Shown here piece after piece: positions 51,133-61,386 of a stretch of DNA of 64,000 nucleotides. The DNA is from Deltaproteobacteria bacterium (GTDB lineage Bacteria; Myxococcota; Kuafuiibacteriia; Kuafuiibacteriales; Kuafuiibacteriaceae). The DNA lies in contig JADJBV010000002.1 of NCBI GenBank assembly GCA_016703535.1, positions 930,001 through 994,000 of the forward strand. Direction: 5' to 3'. The notes beneath the pieces were generated by a model. That model made no database searches. It saw only the letters and a program-made list of their open reading frames with translations, and was not told the DNA's origin. Positions within the stretch are counted from its first letter, which is position 1. Each line of letters opens with the position of its first letter. Both the position numbers and the translations under genes were made by a program.

Positions 51133-52722
51133 ATGAAGTTGACCGTCTGGACCTACGAGGGCCCCCCGCACGTCGGGGCCATGCGCGTCGCGACCGCGAT
51201 GAAGGGCGTGCACCTGGTCTTGCACGCGCCCCAGGGCGACACCTACGCCGATCTGCTCTTCACCATGATCGAGCGCCGCCAACAGCGGCCGCCGGTCACC
51301 TTCACCACCTTCCAGGCCCGGGATCTGGGCAGCGACACCGCCGAGCTCCTCAAGACCTCGATCCGCGAGGCCTACGAGCGGTTCCAGCCGGAGCTATTGT
51401 TGGTCGGCGCTTCCTGCACCGCCGAGCTCATTCAAGATGATCCGGGTGGCATCGCCCGGGCGCTGAAGTTGCCGGTGCCGGTGGTCCCCCTCGAACTTTC
51501 GGCCTACCAGCACCAAGAAAACTGGGGCGCGGCCGAGACCTTCTATCAGATCGTGCGGGCCTGCGCGGCGCCCGCGATCGAGCGGCCGGCCGATCGCAAG
51601 AAAACTTGCAATATCCTCGGCCCCACCGCCTTGGGCTTTCGGCACCGAGACGACCTCGTCGAGATCGAGCGGCTCCTCGGGCGTTTGGGCGTCGGGATCA
51701 ACGTGATCGCTCCCTTGGGCGCCAGCCCTGCGGACCTGGCGCGGCTCGGGCACGCGGACTTCAACGTGGTGCTCTACCCGGAGTTGGCCGACAGCACCGC
51801 GCGGTTTTTGGCCAAGGCCTACCAGCAGCCCACCGTCTCCACCGTACCCATCGGGGTCGGCGCGACCCGAGACTTCGTGCGGGAGGTCGCCCGCTTGAGC
51901 GGCGTCGATCCCGAGCCAGTGTTGGCGGATCCGACCCTGCGAGCCCCCTGGTACTCACGGTCCATCGACTCGACCTACCTGACGGGCAAGCGGGTCTACA
52001 TCTTCGGCGACGCCACCCACGCGTTGGCGGCGGCGCGGATCGCCAAAGAAGAGCTCGGCTTCGACGTGGTCGGTCTCGGGACCTACAGCCGCGAGCGGGC
52101 CCGGGAAGTTCGGGCGGCCGCCACGGCCCTTGGCCTCGAAGCCTTGATCACCAGCGACCACCTGGAGGTCGAACAACAGGTGCAGGCCCTACACCCCGAG
52201 TTGGTGTTGGGCACTCAGATGGAGCGCCACATCGCCAAACGTTTTGGCGTCCCCTGCGCGGTCATCTCGGCGCCGGTCCACGTGCAAGATTATCCCTCGC
52301 GTTATTCGCCCCAGATGGGCTTCGAGGGGGCCAACGTCCTCTTCGACACCTGGGTCCACCCGTTGATGATGGGCCTGGAAGAACACCTCTTGACCATGTT
52401 CCGGGACGACTTCGAGTTCCAGGACGGCGCGGGCCCCTCTCACCTCGGGCACTCGATCAGCAGAACCACTTCGACGCCTGAGGTCCCGGTGGCCGCCGCT
52501 TCGCCGGCCCCGCCCGCCGAAGTTGCTCCGCTGCCCACCCCGTCAGCGCCCGCCCCGAGCGCGTTGACTTGGGCTCCCGAGGCCGAACAGGAGCTCAAGA
52601 AGATCCCGTTCTTCGTGAGGGGCAAGGCCCGACGCAACACCGAACGTTACGCCGCCGAACGATCACTGGCGCTGATCACCTTGGAGACGCTCTACGATGC
52701 GAAAGCCCACTTCAGTCGCTGA
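51133..52722 (+). CDS. bchB: Dark-operative protochlorophyllide reductase subunit B
   Basis: This 529-residue NifK-like subunit begins MKLTVWTYEGPPHVGAMRVA. It has VGASCTAELIQDDPGG and a C-terminal small domain (WAPEAEQELKKIPFFVRGKA). A Pro/Ala-rich linker (about 450-480) joins the two. It overlaps bchH by 26 bp. Confidence 0.95.
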   Translation: MKLTVWTYEGPPHVGAMRVATAMKGVHLVLHAPQGDTYADLLFTMIERRQQRPPVTFTTFQARDLGSDTAELLKTSIREAYERFQPELLLVGASCTAELIQDDPGGIARALKLPVPVVPLELSAYQHQENWGAAETFYQIVRACAAPAIERPADRKKTCNILGPTALGFRHRDDLVEIERLLGRLGVGINVIAPLGASPADLARLGHADFNVVLYPELADSTARFLAKAYQQPTVSTVPIGVGATRDFVREVARLSGVDPEPVLADPTLRAPWYSRSIDSTYLTGKRVYIFGDATHALAAARIAKEELGFDVVGLGTYSRERAREVRAAATALGLEALITSDHLEVEQQVQALHPELVLGTQMERHIAKRFGVPCAVISAPVHVQDYPSRYSPQMGFEGANVLFDTWVHPLMMGLEEHLLTMFRDDFEFQDGAGPSHLGHSISRTTSTPEVPVAAASPAPPAEVAPLPTPSAPAPSALTWAPEAEQELKKIPFFVRGKARRNTERYAAERSLALITLETLYDAKAHFSR

Positions 52723-55700
52723 GCAAACCCCCGTGCGGGTCGTGATCGTCACCATGGACGGTCACACCTCGGGCGTGATCGAGCGGGTTCGTACGAACCT
52801 GGCCGTCGAACTTCCTGGTTTGGTGCTCAGCCTCCACGCGGCTTCGGATTGGGCCGAGAGCCCCCGCGCCTTGGCCGCCTGCCGGGCCGATATCGCCGCC
52901 GGCGATCTGATCTTCGTCAACATGTTGTTCATGGAGGACCACATCCAGGCGGTCCTCCCCGCCCTCGAGGCACGCCAGGCGGACTGTGACGCCTTGGTCT
53001 GCTGCATGTCGGCGGCCGAGGTGGTCCGACTGACCCGCATCGGCGGCTTCAAGATGGATGGGTCTCAGAAGGGACCGCTCTCGTTCTTGAAGAAGCTCCG
53101 GGGCACGCCCAAAAAGGGCAGCGTCGCCGGTGAGCAACAGATGAAGATGTTGCGCCGCCTCCCCAAGATCCTGCGGTTCATCCCCGGGACCGCCCAAGAC
53201 GTCCGAGCCTACTTCTTGGCGATGCAATATTGGCTGGCGGGCTCCGACGAAAACCTGGCCAACCTGGTTCGCTTCTTGATCAACCGTTACGCGGATGGAG
53301 AGCGGCGTTCGCTGCGCGGATCCTTGAAGGTGGCCGCGCCCATCGAATATCCGGAGAACGGCCTCTACCACCCCCGGCTCCCGCAGCGGATCGGCACCGA
53401 ACTCAACGCCCTCCCGGCCGAAGGGACCCGAGGAACGGTGGGGCTCCTGGTGATGCGGGCCTACGTGCTCTCCGGGGACACGGCCCACTACGACGCCGTC
53501 ATCGCCGGCCTCGAGGCCCGTGGCCTGCGCGTGATCCCGGCCTTCGCCAGCGGCCTCGACGCTCGGCCAGCGGTGGATCAGTTTTTCCTCGACGCCACCG
53601 GTGAAGTTCGGGTCGACGCCGTCGTGTCCCTGACGGGCTTTTCGTTGGTGGGTGGACCGGCCTTCAACGACGCCAAAGCGGCCGAAGAGCTCCTCGCGAA
53701 GCTCGATGTTCCTTACCTCGCCGCCCACGCCATCGAGTTTCAGACCATCGAGCAGTGGCAAACGTCGGCTCGCGGCCTGATGCCCGTCGAGTCGACCATG
53801 ATGGTCGCGATCCCCGAGCTGGACGGCGCCACCGGTCCCATGGTGTTCGCGGGCCGCCCCGACGTCGCCGAAGGGCAGCTGGCAGCGCGGATGGTGGGCT
53901 TGCCGGATCGGATCGAAGTCCTGGTGGCCCGGGTGGAGCGATTGATCCGCTTGCGCCGCACTCCCAGGGCTGAACGCAACCTGTCGATCGTGCTCTTCAA
54001 CTTCCCGCCCAACGGCGGCGCGACCGGGACCGCGGCGTCCCTTTCGGTATTCGCTTCGCTCTACAACACCCTGCGCCAGCTGAAGGCCGAGGGTTACCAG
54101 GTTGAGTTGCCGGCGTCGGTCGAGGCGCTGCGCCTGGCGGTCATCGAGGGCAACGCTCCGGCGCACGGCACCGACGCCAACGTCCATCACCGCATCAGCG
54201 CCGAAGATCACGTGCGACGTGAACCTTGGTTGGCCGAGATCGAAGCCCAGTGGGGCCCGGCGCCTGGCCGATCGCTCAGCGACGGCGCGTCCATCTTGGT
54301 GCTCGGTCGACGTTTTGGCCGGATCTTCGTCGGGATCCAACCCAACTTTGGCTACGAGGGCGACCCGATGCGGTTGCTCTTCGAGTCGAACTTCGCGCCG
54401 ACCCACGCCTTCTCCGCCTTCTATCGGTACCTCCGCGAAGATCTAGAGTCCCACGCGGTCCTCCACTTCGGGACCCACGGCGCCTTGGAGTTCATGCCTG
54501 GCAAACAGACCGGCATGTCGTCCCAGTGTTGGCCCGATCGCCTGATCGGTGACCTCCCCAACTTTTACCTCTACGCCGCCAACAACCCCTCGGAAGGGGC
54601 GATCGCCAAGCGGCGTTCGGCGGCGACCTTGATCAGCTACCTGACCCCTCCGGTCACCGAAGCCGGGCTCTATCGGGGCTTGCTCGAGCTGAAAGAATCG
54701 ACGGCCCGTTGGCGGAGCCTCCCGCCCGAAGACCAGGCCGAACGCACCCAGCTGTTGCCCTTGATCCAAGCCCAAGCGGAGGCCTTGAGCCTGCACAGCG
54801 CGGCTGGACCTTGGACCGATCCCGCGGTCGCGATCGCGGCCCTGCGCCAAGAGCTGGAGCTCTACGAGTCGACCCTGATCCCCGCGGGCCTGCACGTGGT
54901 CGGCGAGGGGATGAACCTGGAAGCTCGCCACGACTACCTGCGCGCGATCGGCGAAAGCCGTGGCCTCAACTTCGCGCCCTCTGTTTATCGGGCCTTGGCG
55001 GCGGGCCTGGAGCCCGAGTTGGCCTTCGCCGATGGGGACTACGACGCTGAGGCCCTGGCGGCGGCCACCGATTTGGCCCAGGTCTCCAGCCTGTTGGCGG
55101 TGGACCACGAGCTGCCGGCCTTGGTGCACGCCCTCGACGGCGGTTTTGTGCGGCCGGCCCCCGGCGGTGACCTGCTCCACAACCAGGCCATCTTGCCGAC
55201 CGGGCGCAACGTGCACGGCTTCGATCCTTTCCGGATCCCCAGCGCCTTTGCGGTCGCCGATGGCGCTCGCCAGGCCCAACGTCTCCTCGATCGCCACCTC
55301 GAAGACGGGCACACCTTGCCCAAGTCGATCGCCATGGTCCTGTGGGGCACTGACAACCTGAAGAGTGAAGGTGGTCCCCTGGCTCAAGCCCTGGCGCTGA
55401 TGGGAGCTCGCCCCCGCTTCGACTCCTACGGGCGCCTCTCGGGGGCCAACCTGATCCCGCTGGCCGAACTGGGCCGGCCTCGGATCGACGTGGTCATGAC
55501 CTTGTCCGGGATCTTCCGGGATCTCTTGCCGCTGCAGACTCGGCTCTTGGCCGACGCGGCCTATTTGGCCGCCTGCGCCGACGAGCCACTGGAACTGAAC
55601 TTCGTGCGCCAAAACGCCCTGGACTACATGAAGGAGCACGGCTGCGATCTCGAGACCGCGGCCCTGCGGGTGTTCAGCAACGCCGACGGCACCTACGGCG

Positions 55701-56395
55701 CCAACGTCAACCAGCTGATCGAAAGTGGCGCTTGGACCGACGACTCGGAGTTGGCCGAGGCCTACTCGCGTCGCAAAGGCTTCGCCTACGGTCGAGACGG
55801 CCGGCCGGTAGCTCGGCAAGCCCTCTTGCAGAGCGCGATGGCTCGGGTCGATCTCGCCTATCAGAACCTGGAGTCGGTGGATCTGGGTGTCACGACCCTC
55901 GACCACTACTTCGACACCTTGGGCGGCATCAACCGGGCGGTGAAGCGGGCCAAAGGCGCGGAGATCCCGGTCTACATCGGCGATCCCAACCGGGGCGAAG
56001 GTACGGTCCGTACCCTCGGCGAACAAGTGGCCATCGAAAGCCGCACCCGGGTGCTCAATCCGAAGTGGTACGAAGAGATGCTCAAGCACGGGGCCGAAGG
56101 CGTGCGCCACATCGAGTGCCACGTGACCAACACCATGGGTTGGTCGGCGACCACCGGACAGGTCGAACCTTGGGTCTACACCCAGATCTCCGAGGTCTTC
56201 GTCTTGGATCCGGCCATGCGCGAACGATTGGCCCAACTCAACCCCAAAGCTTCGGTCAAGCTGGCCAACCGCCTGCTCGAGGCCAACGAACGTAAATATT
56301 GGCAACCCGACCCTTCCATCCTCGAGGCGCTGCGGCGCGCCGGCGAAGAGCTGGAAGATCGCTTGGAAGGGATCGGCAGCCCCGTGGCGGCCTGA
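52697..56395 (+). CDS. bchH: Magnesium chelatase catalytic subunit H
   Basis: This 1232-residue porphyrin-binding subunit of Mg-chelatase has CobN-family signatures: LHFGTHGALEFMPGKQTGMS, NNPSEGAIAKRRS, and the C-terminal HVTNTMGWSATTGQVEPWVY. BchH length in the family is about 1190-1290. It starts inside bchB and is followed by bchL 12 bp on. Confidence 0.96.
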   Translation: MRKPTSVAEQTPVRVVIVTMDGHTSGVIERVRTNLAVELPGLVLSLHAASDWAESPRALAACRADIAAGDLIFVNMLFMEDHIQAVLPALEARQADCDALVCCMSAAEVVRLTRIGGFKMDGSQKGPLSFLKKLRGTPKKGSVAGEQQMKMLRRLPKILRFIPGTAQDVRAYFLAMQYWLAGSDENLANLVRFLINRYADGERRSLRGSLKVAAPIEYPENGLYHPRLPQRIGTELNALPAEGTRGTVGLLVMRAYVLSGDTAHYDAVIAGLEARGLRVIPAFASGLDARPAVDQFFLDATGEVRVDAVVSLTGFSLVGGPAFNDAKAAEELLAKLDVPYLAAHAIEFQTIEQWQTSARGLMPVESTMMVAIPELDGATGPMVFAGRPDVAEGQLAARMVGLPDRIEVLVARVERLIRLRRTPRAERNLSIVLFNFPPNGGATGTAASLSVFASLYNTLRQLKAEGYQVELPASVEALRLAVIEGNAPAHGTDANVHHRISAEDHVRREPWLAEIEAQWGPAPGRSLSDGASILVLGRRFGRIFVGIQPNFGYEGDPMRLLFESNFAPTHAFSAFYRYLREDLESHAVLHFGTHGALEFMPGKQTGMSSQCWPDRLIGDLPNFYLYAANNPSEGAIAKRRSAATLISYLTPPVTEAGLYRGLLELKESTARWRSLPPEDQAERTQLLPLIQAQAEALSLHSAAGPWTDPAVAIAALRQELELYESTLIPAGLHVVGEGMNLEARHDYLRAIGESRGLNFAPSVYRALAAGLEPELAFADGDYDAEALAAATDLAQVSSLLAVDHELPALVHALDGGFVRPAPGGDLLHNQAILPTGRNVHGFDPFRIPSAFAVADGARQAQRLLDRHLEDGHTLPKSIAMVLWGTDNLKSEGGPLAQALALMGARPRFDSYGRLSGANLIPLAELGRPRIDVVMTLSGIFRDLLPLQTRLLADAAYLAACADEPLELNFVRQNALDYMKEHGCDLETAALRVFSNADGTYGANVNQLIESGAWTDDSELAEAYSRRKGFAYGRDGRPVARQALLQSAMARVDLAYQNLESVDLGVTTLDHYFDTLGGINRAVKRAKGAEIPVYIGDPNRGEGTVRTLGEQVAIESRTRVLNPKWYEEMLKHGAEGVRHIECHVTNTMGWSATTGQVEPWVYTQISEVFVLDPAMRERLAQLNPKASVKLANRLLEANERKYWQPDPSILEALRRAGEELEDRLEGIGSPVAA

Positions 56396-56406
56396 GGCAG
56401 AACAAA

Positions 56407-57327
56407 ATGATGCAGGACTTAGTGAAGCTCGGCGCCGCGGCGGCAGCCCCCAAGCGCGGGATCCAGCTGGATGGTGACGGCAGCGTCCAGTACCACCCGA
56501 AGGACTCCCTCGCGATCACCGGCGCCAAGGTCTTCGCCGTTTACGGTAAGGGCGGCATCGGCAAGAGCACCACCTCCTCCAACCTTTCGGTGGCCTTCTC
56601 CAAGTTGGGCAAACGGGTCCTGCAGATCGGCTGCGATCCCAAACACGACTCGACGTTCACCTTGACCAAGAAGTTGATGCCGACGGTGATCGACGCCTTG
56701 GAGACGGTGGACTTCCACTCGGAAGAGCTCCGCCCCGAAGACTTCGTCTACGAAGGCTACAACGGGGTGATGTGTGTGGAGGCCGGTGGGCCCCCGGCCG
56801 GCACCGGCTGTGGCGGTTATGTGGTCGGCCAGACCGTCAAGTTGCTCAAGGAACATCACCTGCTCGAGGACACCGACGTGGTGATCTTCGACGTACTCGG
56901 CGACGTGGTCTGTGGTGGCTTCGCGGCGCCGCTCCAACACGCGCAGCGGGCCTTGATCGTCACCGCCAACGACTTCGACTCGATCTTCGCGATGAACCGG
57001 ATCATCGCGGCGATCCAGGCCAAGGCCAAAAACTACGCGGTTCGCCTCGGTGGCGTGATCGCCAACCGTAGCGCCGCCACGGACCAGATCGATCGCTTCA
57101 ACGCCGCGACCGGGCTGGACAAGGTGGCCCACTTCCCCGACCTCGACGTGATCCGTCGCAGCCGGTTGAAGAAGTCGACCCTCTTCGAGATGGAGCCCAG
57201 CCCCGAGCTGGAGAAGGTGCAGAACGAATATCTGCAGCTGGCCGCCCGGCTTTGGGCTGGCACTGTCCCGTTCGAGGCGATCGCCATGCGGGATCGGGAG
57301 ATCTTCGACTTCTTGGGGTACGACTGA
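56407..57327 (+). CDS. bchL: Dark-operative protochlorophyllide reductase iron protein L
   Basis: This 306-residue nitrogenase-Fe-like ATPase has P-loop GKGGIGKST, switch residues in FDVLGDVVCGGF, and cluster Cys in GTGCGGYV and VVCGGF. The ATG at 56407 is followed directly by another ATG, so either may be used. A GAGG stretch precedes. The stop overlaps bchM by one base. Confidence 0.96.
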   Translation: MMQDLVKLGAAAAAPKRGIQLDGDGSVQYHPKDSLAITGAKVFAVYGKGGIGKSTTSSNLSVAFSKLGKRVLQIGCDPKHDSTFTLTKKLMPTVIDALETVDFHSEELRPEDFVYEGYNGVMCVEAGGPPAGTGCGGYVVGQTVKLLKEHHLLEDTDVVIFDVLGDVVCGGFAAPLQHAQRALIVTANDFDSIFAMNRIIAAIQAKAKNYAVRLGGVIANRSAATDQIDRFNAATGLDKVAHFPDLDVIRRSRLKKSTLFEMEPSPELEKVQNEYLQLAARLWAGTVPFEAIAMRDREIFDFLGYD

Positions 57328-58028
57328 TGTCGAACAGCAGCTACACATCAAGGCGGGGAGAGCTGGAGGCCTACTTCGATCGCACCGCGGTCGAGGCTTG
57401 GGCGCGGCTCACCTCCGACAGTCCGGTCGGTAAGATCCGGGCTACGGTCCGGGCCGGCCGGGATCAGATGCGGGCTCAGTTGCTCGAGTGCCTCAGCGTC
57501 GACCTGAAGGGGCAGCGGGTGCTCGACGCGGGTTGTGGCACCGGCGCCTTGGCCATGGAGGCGGCGCGCCGGGGGGCCGAGGTGGTCGCGGTCGACATCT
57601 CTCCGACCTTGGTCGGGCTGGCCCAAGAGCGCACCCCAAAAGAGCTCGGCGGCGGGCGCATCGACTTTCGGGTCGGTGACATGCTCGACCCGAAGTTGGG
57701 GCGCTTCGATCAGGTGGTCGCGATGGACTCCCTGATCCACTACCGAGCCCCCGACATGGTGGCGATGATCGAACAACTCGCGATGCGGTCTCGCCACCGA
57801 GTGGTGGTCACCTTCGCGCCTCGCACCCCGCTCTTGACCCTGATGCACTGGGCCGGGCGCTTGTTCCCTCGGGCCAACCGGGCCCCGGCCATCGAGCCGA
57901 TCAGCCCCCGGGCCCTGGAGACGCGGATCTCTCGGTCCGAGGCCCTGCGGGGCTGGCGCATCGGCCGGACCGGTCGCATCAAGAGCGCCTTCTACATCTC
58001 TCAATACTTGGAGCTGGTGCGGGTATGA
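57327..58028 (+). CDS. bchM: Mg-protoporphyrin IX methyltransferase
   Basis: This 233-residue SAM-dependent methyltransferase has motif I VLDAGCGTGALAMEAARRG, then VVAVDIS, and the BchM-type MDSLIHY. It methylates the ring C propionate before cyclisation by AcsF. It overlaps lhaA by 4 bp (ATGA). Confidence 0.94.
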   Translation: MSNSSYTSRRGELEAYFDRTAVEAWARLTSDSPVGKIRATVRAGRDQMRAQLLECLSVDLKGQRVLDAGCGTGALAMEAARRGAEVVAVDISPTLVGLAQERTPKELGGGRIDFRVGDMLDPKLGRFDQVVAMDSLIHYRAPDMVAMIEQLAMRSRHRVVVTFAPRTPLLTLMHWAGRLFPRANRAPAIEPISPRALETRISRSEALRGWRIGRTGRIKSAFYISQYLELVRV

Positions 58029-59461
58029 TCAGCTTGCAGCAAAAGGCACTTCAGCTGTGGTCCTCCATCGGGCCTCGGTTTTTGCCGTTTGCGGACGCGG
58101 CGACCGTGGAGTTGCCGCTCCCTCGTTTGCTGCGCCTGTCTTTGTTTCAAGTTTCGGTGGGGATGGCTTTGGTGCTGCTGAACGGCACCCTCAACCGAGT
58201 GATGATCGTCGAGCTGGGGATCCCGGCCTGGTTGGTGGCGGCGATGATCTCGTTGCCACTCTTGTTCGCGCCTTTCCGCGCGCTGATCGGCTACCGCTCC
58301 GACACTCATCGCTCGGCCTTGGGATGGCGCCGGGTGCCGTACATCTGGATGGGCTCGTTGATCCAGTTTGGTGGCTTGTCGATCTTGCCCTTCGCGCTGT
58401 TGGTGTTGTCCGGTGACGCGGTCAACGCGCCCCAGCTGGCCGGTGAGCTCGCGGCGGCCCTGGCGTTCTTGATGATCGGCGCCGGCCTCCACACCACCCA
58501 AACCGCGGGCCTGGCCTTGGCCACCGATCTGGCGCCGCCGGACTCCCGCCCTCGGGTGGTGGCCTTGCTCTACATGACCCTCTTGTTGGGCATGGTGGTC
58601 AGCGCGCTGATCTTCGGGGCGCTCTTGGCCAACTTCGAGCACCTCAAGTTGATCAAGGTCATCCAGGGTGCGGCCGTGGTGACCATGATCCTCAACAGCG
58701 TGGCGCTCTGGAAGCAGGAGCCCCGTCGTCCCCGGCAAGCCGCGGTGGCCGTCGAACCGCAACCTCGCTTGCGGGACAGCTGGGCGGCCCTCGCCAAGGT
58801 GGGGCAAGCGCCTCGCCTCTTGGTGGTCGTGGCCCTCGGGGTCGGTGGCTTCAACATGCAAGATATCTTGCTCGAGCCCTTCGGCGGCGAGATCTTGCGG
58901 CTCAGCGTGGCCGCCACCACCTCGTTGACCGCGGTCATGGCGGGGGGCACCTTGATCGGCTTCGCCTTGGCGGCCCGTTGGTTGGGCCGGGGTCGAGACC
59001 CGTACCATCTGGCGGCCCTCGGCACGATGTTGGGAATCGTCGGGCTGTCGGCGATCATCTTTTCGGCGCCGTTTTCGTCGGCGGCCTTGTTCTACGCTGG
59101 GACGCTCTGCGTCGGTTTTGGTGGGGGTTGGTTTGCGGTCGGGACCTTGACCGCGGCCATGGCCCTCGCCGATCGCGGGCAGAGTGGTCTGGCGATCGGC
59201 GCCTGGGGAGCAGTCCAGGCGACGGCGGCGGGATCCGGAATCGCCTTGGCGGGGATCCTCCGCGACACCCTCTCGAAGATGGCGACCGAAGGTGCACTCG
59301 GGCCTGGCCTGACTGATCCCTCGATCGGCTATAGCTTCGTCTATCACTTAGAAATTGCGTTGTTGTTTGGCACTTTGGTGGCGGTAGGGCCGCTGGTGCG
59401 CTTCGGTCGGGATCCCGGCCGAGAGCCCGCCCGCTTTGGACTCGCCGAGCTGCCAGGTTGA
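58025..59461 (+). CDS. lhaA: LH1 assembly protein LhaA (PucC family)
   Basis: This 478-residue, 12-helix BCD-family protein shows the family stretches LNGTLNRVMIVELGIPAWLV, ALIGYRSDTHRSALGWRRVP and NMQDILLEPFGGEIL. LhaA delivers bacteriochlorophyll to LH1 subunits. It lies directly before puhA, its standard place. Confidence 0.93.
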   Translation: MISLQQKALQLWSSIGPRFLPFADAATVELPLPRLLRLSLFQVSVGMALVLLNGTLNRVMIVELGIPAWLVAAMISLPLLFAPFRALIGYRSDTHRSALGWRRVPYIWMGSLIQFGGLSILPFALLVLSGDAVNAPQLAGELAAALAFLMIGAGLHTTQTAGLALATDLAPPDSRPRVVALLYMTLLLGMVVSALIFGALLANFEHLKLIKVIQGAAVVTMILNSVALWKQEPRRPRQAAVAVEPQPRLRDSWAALAKVGQAPRLLVVVALGVGGFNMQDILLEPFGGEILRLSVAATTSLTAVMAGGTLIGFALAARWLGRGRDPYHLAALGTMLGIVGLSAIIFSAPFSSAALFYAGTLCVGFGGGWFAVGTLTAAMALADRGQSGLAIGAWGAVQATAAGSGIALAGILRDTLSKMATEGALGPGLTDPSIGYSFVYHLEIALLFGTLVAVGPLVRFGRDPGREPARFGLAELPG

Positions 59462-59472
59462 AGGAGTTTCTC

Positions 59473-60240
59473 ATGCCGTCTGGATCGATCACCGAATACA
59501 TCGACGTCGCCCAAGTCGTTCTCTACGTCTTCTGGGTCTTCTTCTTCGGGTTGGTCTATTACCTCCGCCGGGAAGATCGGCGCGAAGGTTACCCCTGCGA
59601 GAGTGATCTCGGCGGGCGGGTAGAGCCCCTCGGCTTCACCTTGATCCCCCGGGCCAAGGCCTTCTTGTTGCCCCACGGCCGCGGTGAGGTGAAGGCGCCC
59701 AACTTCGTGCGCGATCAACGGGAGATCAAGGCGGTAAAGACCGCAAACTTCCCGGGTGCGCCGCTGCGCCCCACCGGCGACCCGATGGTCGACGCCGTGG
59801 GCCCGGCCTCCTACGCCCAACGCCAAGACGTCCCCGAGCTGACCCGCGAGGGTCACGCCATGATCGTCCCAATGCGGGTCGCGGCCGGATTTTCGATCGA
59901 CCGTCAGGACACCGATCCCCGGGGCCTGGAGGTCGTGGGCGCCGACGGCAAGGTCGCCGGCAAGGTGAAGGACGTCTGGGTCGATCGGGCCGACGTGATG
60001 GTCCGTTACCTGGAGGTCGAGCTCAACGCTGGCGCTGGCGTGCGTTTGCTGCCGATCACCATGCTGCGGCTCAAGAAGCAGCGGGTCGAGGTCGCTTCGA
60101 TCTTGGCGGACCAGTTCGCCAAAGTCCCGGTCTTGGCCAACCCTGACCAGGTCACCGCCTTGGAAGAAGACAAGGTCTGCGCGTTCTATTCGGGTGGACG
60201 GCTGTACGCCGAGGCCAAGCGCCTGGGACCGGTCCTGTGA
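59473..60240 (+). CDS. puhA: Photosynthetic reaction centre H subunit
   Basis: PuhA has 255 residues: one N-terminal membrane helix (VVLYVFWVFFFGLVYYLRRE) and a cytoplasmic PRC-barrel domain (about 110-240) that shields the QB site. An AAGGAG Shine-Dalgarno sits just before ATG 59473. The stop overlaps puhB (GTGA). Confidence 0.96.
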   Translation: MPSGSITEYIDVAQVVLYVFWVFFFGLVYYLRREDRREGYPCESDLGGRVEPLGFTLIPRAKAFLLPHGRGEVKAPNFVRDQREIKAVKTANFPGAPLRPTGDPMVDAVGPASYAQRQDVPELTREGHAMIVPMRVAAGFSIDRQDTDPRGLEVVGADGKVAGKVKDVWVDRADVMVRYLEVELNAGAGVRLLPITMLRLKKQRVEVASILADQFAKVPVLANPDQVTALEEDKVCAFYSGGRLYAEAKRLGPVL

Positions 60241-60908
60241 GCCACGATCACGACCACGAGCCCGAGCCGATCCCCGGACTGCCCGGGTTGCCGCCTCCAG
60301 GGGAAGAGATCCTCTGGCAAGGTAGCCCCGACTGGCGCCTCCTCGAGCAGCAGGCCTTCCATGTGCGGGGCCTGTCGCTCTACTTCGGCTTCTTCATCGT
60401 CGCCCGGGGTCTGGCGGCCTTGATCGACGGGGCGACTTTGCCGGCGGCGATCGGTGCGAGCTTGATGGTCGTGCCCTTGGCCGCGTTGGGGTTGGCGTTG
60501 ATGCGGGTCTTGGCTTGGGTCAATGCCCGGGCCACGATCTACACCATCACCAACCGACGGGTGGTGATGCGGGTTGGGGTGGCCTTGCCCATGACCTTCA
60601 ACCTCCCGTTCCGGCGGATCGCGGCGGCGGAGCTGAAGCGATTGGACGGCGAGGCTGGCGAGATCGCCTTGACCTTGGCCGGCACGGATCGCCTGGCTTA
60701 CTTGCACCTTTGGCCGCACGCGCGCCCCTGGCGTTTCGCCAAGAGTTCGCCGATGTTGCGGGCCTTGCCCAACGGCGTGGCGGTGGCGGAGTTGTTGGCC
60801 CAAGCGGCGACCGGCACCGCGCAAGTCAACTTGCAAGAACGTCCGGTCGGCCTGCGCAGCACCGACCAGGTGGAAGGGAGCTCGGCCGTGATGACGGCTC
60901 GGGCTTGA
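60237..60908 (+). CDS. puhB: Photosynthetic complex assembly protein PuhB
   Basis: This 223-residue PH-like membrane protein has two to three helices around 45-105. The start of its PH-like domain is TIYTITNRRVVMRVGVALPMT. PuhB assists RC assembly. The GTG start overlaps the puhA stop, and the N-terminus carries a His/Glu-rich stretch. Confidence 0.92.
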   Translation: MSHDHDHEPEPIPGLPGLPPPGEEILWQGSPDWRLLEQQAFHVRGLSLYFGFFIVARGLAALIDGATLPAAIGASLMVVPLAALGLALMRVLAWVNARATIYTITNRRVVMRVGVALPMTFNLPFRRIAAAELKRLDGEAGEIALTLAGTDRLAYLHLWPHARPWRFAKSSPMLRALPNGVAVAELLAQAATGTAQVNLQERPVGLRSTDQVEGSSAVMTARA

Positions 60909-60921
60909 GCCAGAGGACCTC

Positions 60922-61386
60922 ATGAGCGGACCATCACCAGCCCAGAGTTTTCCCAAGGGCCTCCTTTGGGCGGCCTTCGGGATGATCGTCTTGTCGATCG
61001 GCTTGACCTTGGTGGCCAAGGCGACCGGCTTCGGCGCGGTGCGTCTACCGCCCGCTCAGGTGGTGCAGGCGACTGACGTCCACTTCAGCGATCGGGCCGA
61101 CGGCACCTTGGCGGTGGTCAGCCTGGACGGCCGAGAAGTTTCGGCTCTGCCGCCCGGCAGCAACGGCTTCGTCCGAGGGGTGCTCCGAGGTCTGGCCCGG
61201 GAGCGCAAGCTCGAGTCCCTGGGCCCCGCCGCCGCTTTTCGCCTGACCCGCTGGTCCGATGGCCGCCTCTCGATCGAAGACCTGGCCACCGGTCGCCGGG
61301 TCGATCTGGGGGCCTTTGGTCACACCAACTCTCAGGCCTTCGCTGATCTCTTGGCCGCTTCCACCACCACAGGGAGCAGTCGCTGA
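60922..61386 (+). CDS. puhC: Photosynthetic complex assembly protein PuhC
   Basis: This 154-residue protein has one N-terminal membrane helix (about 14-35) and a periplasmic beta-rich domain with HFSDRADGTLAVV and GFVRGVLRGLARER, typical of PuhC. The gene follows puhB by 13 bp and overlaps the next ORF by one base. Confidence 0.92.
   Translation: MSGPSPAQSFPKGLLWAAFGMIVLSIGLTLVAKATGFGAVRLPPAQVVQATDVHFSDRADGTLAVVSLDGREVSALPPGSNGFVRGVLRGLARERKLESLGPAAAFRLTRWSDGRLSIEDLATGRRVDLGAFGHTNSQAFADLLAASTTTGSSR

Noticed and set aside
54443..56305. 620-codon open frame antisense to bchH
   Set aside because: It lies fully inside bchH, which has intact CobN-type motifs; the opposite strand has none.
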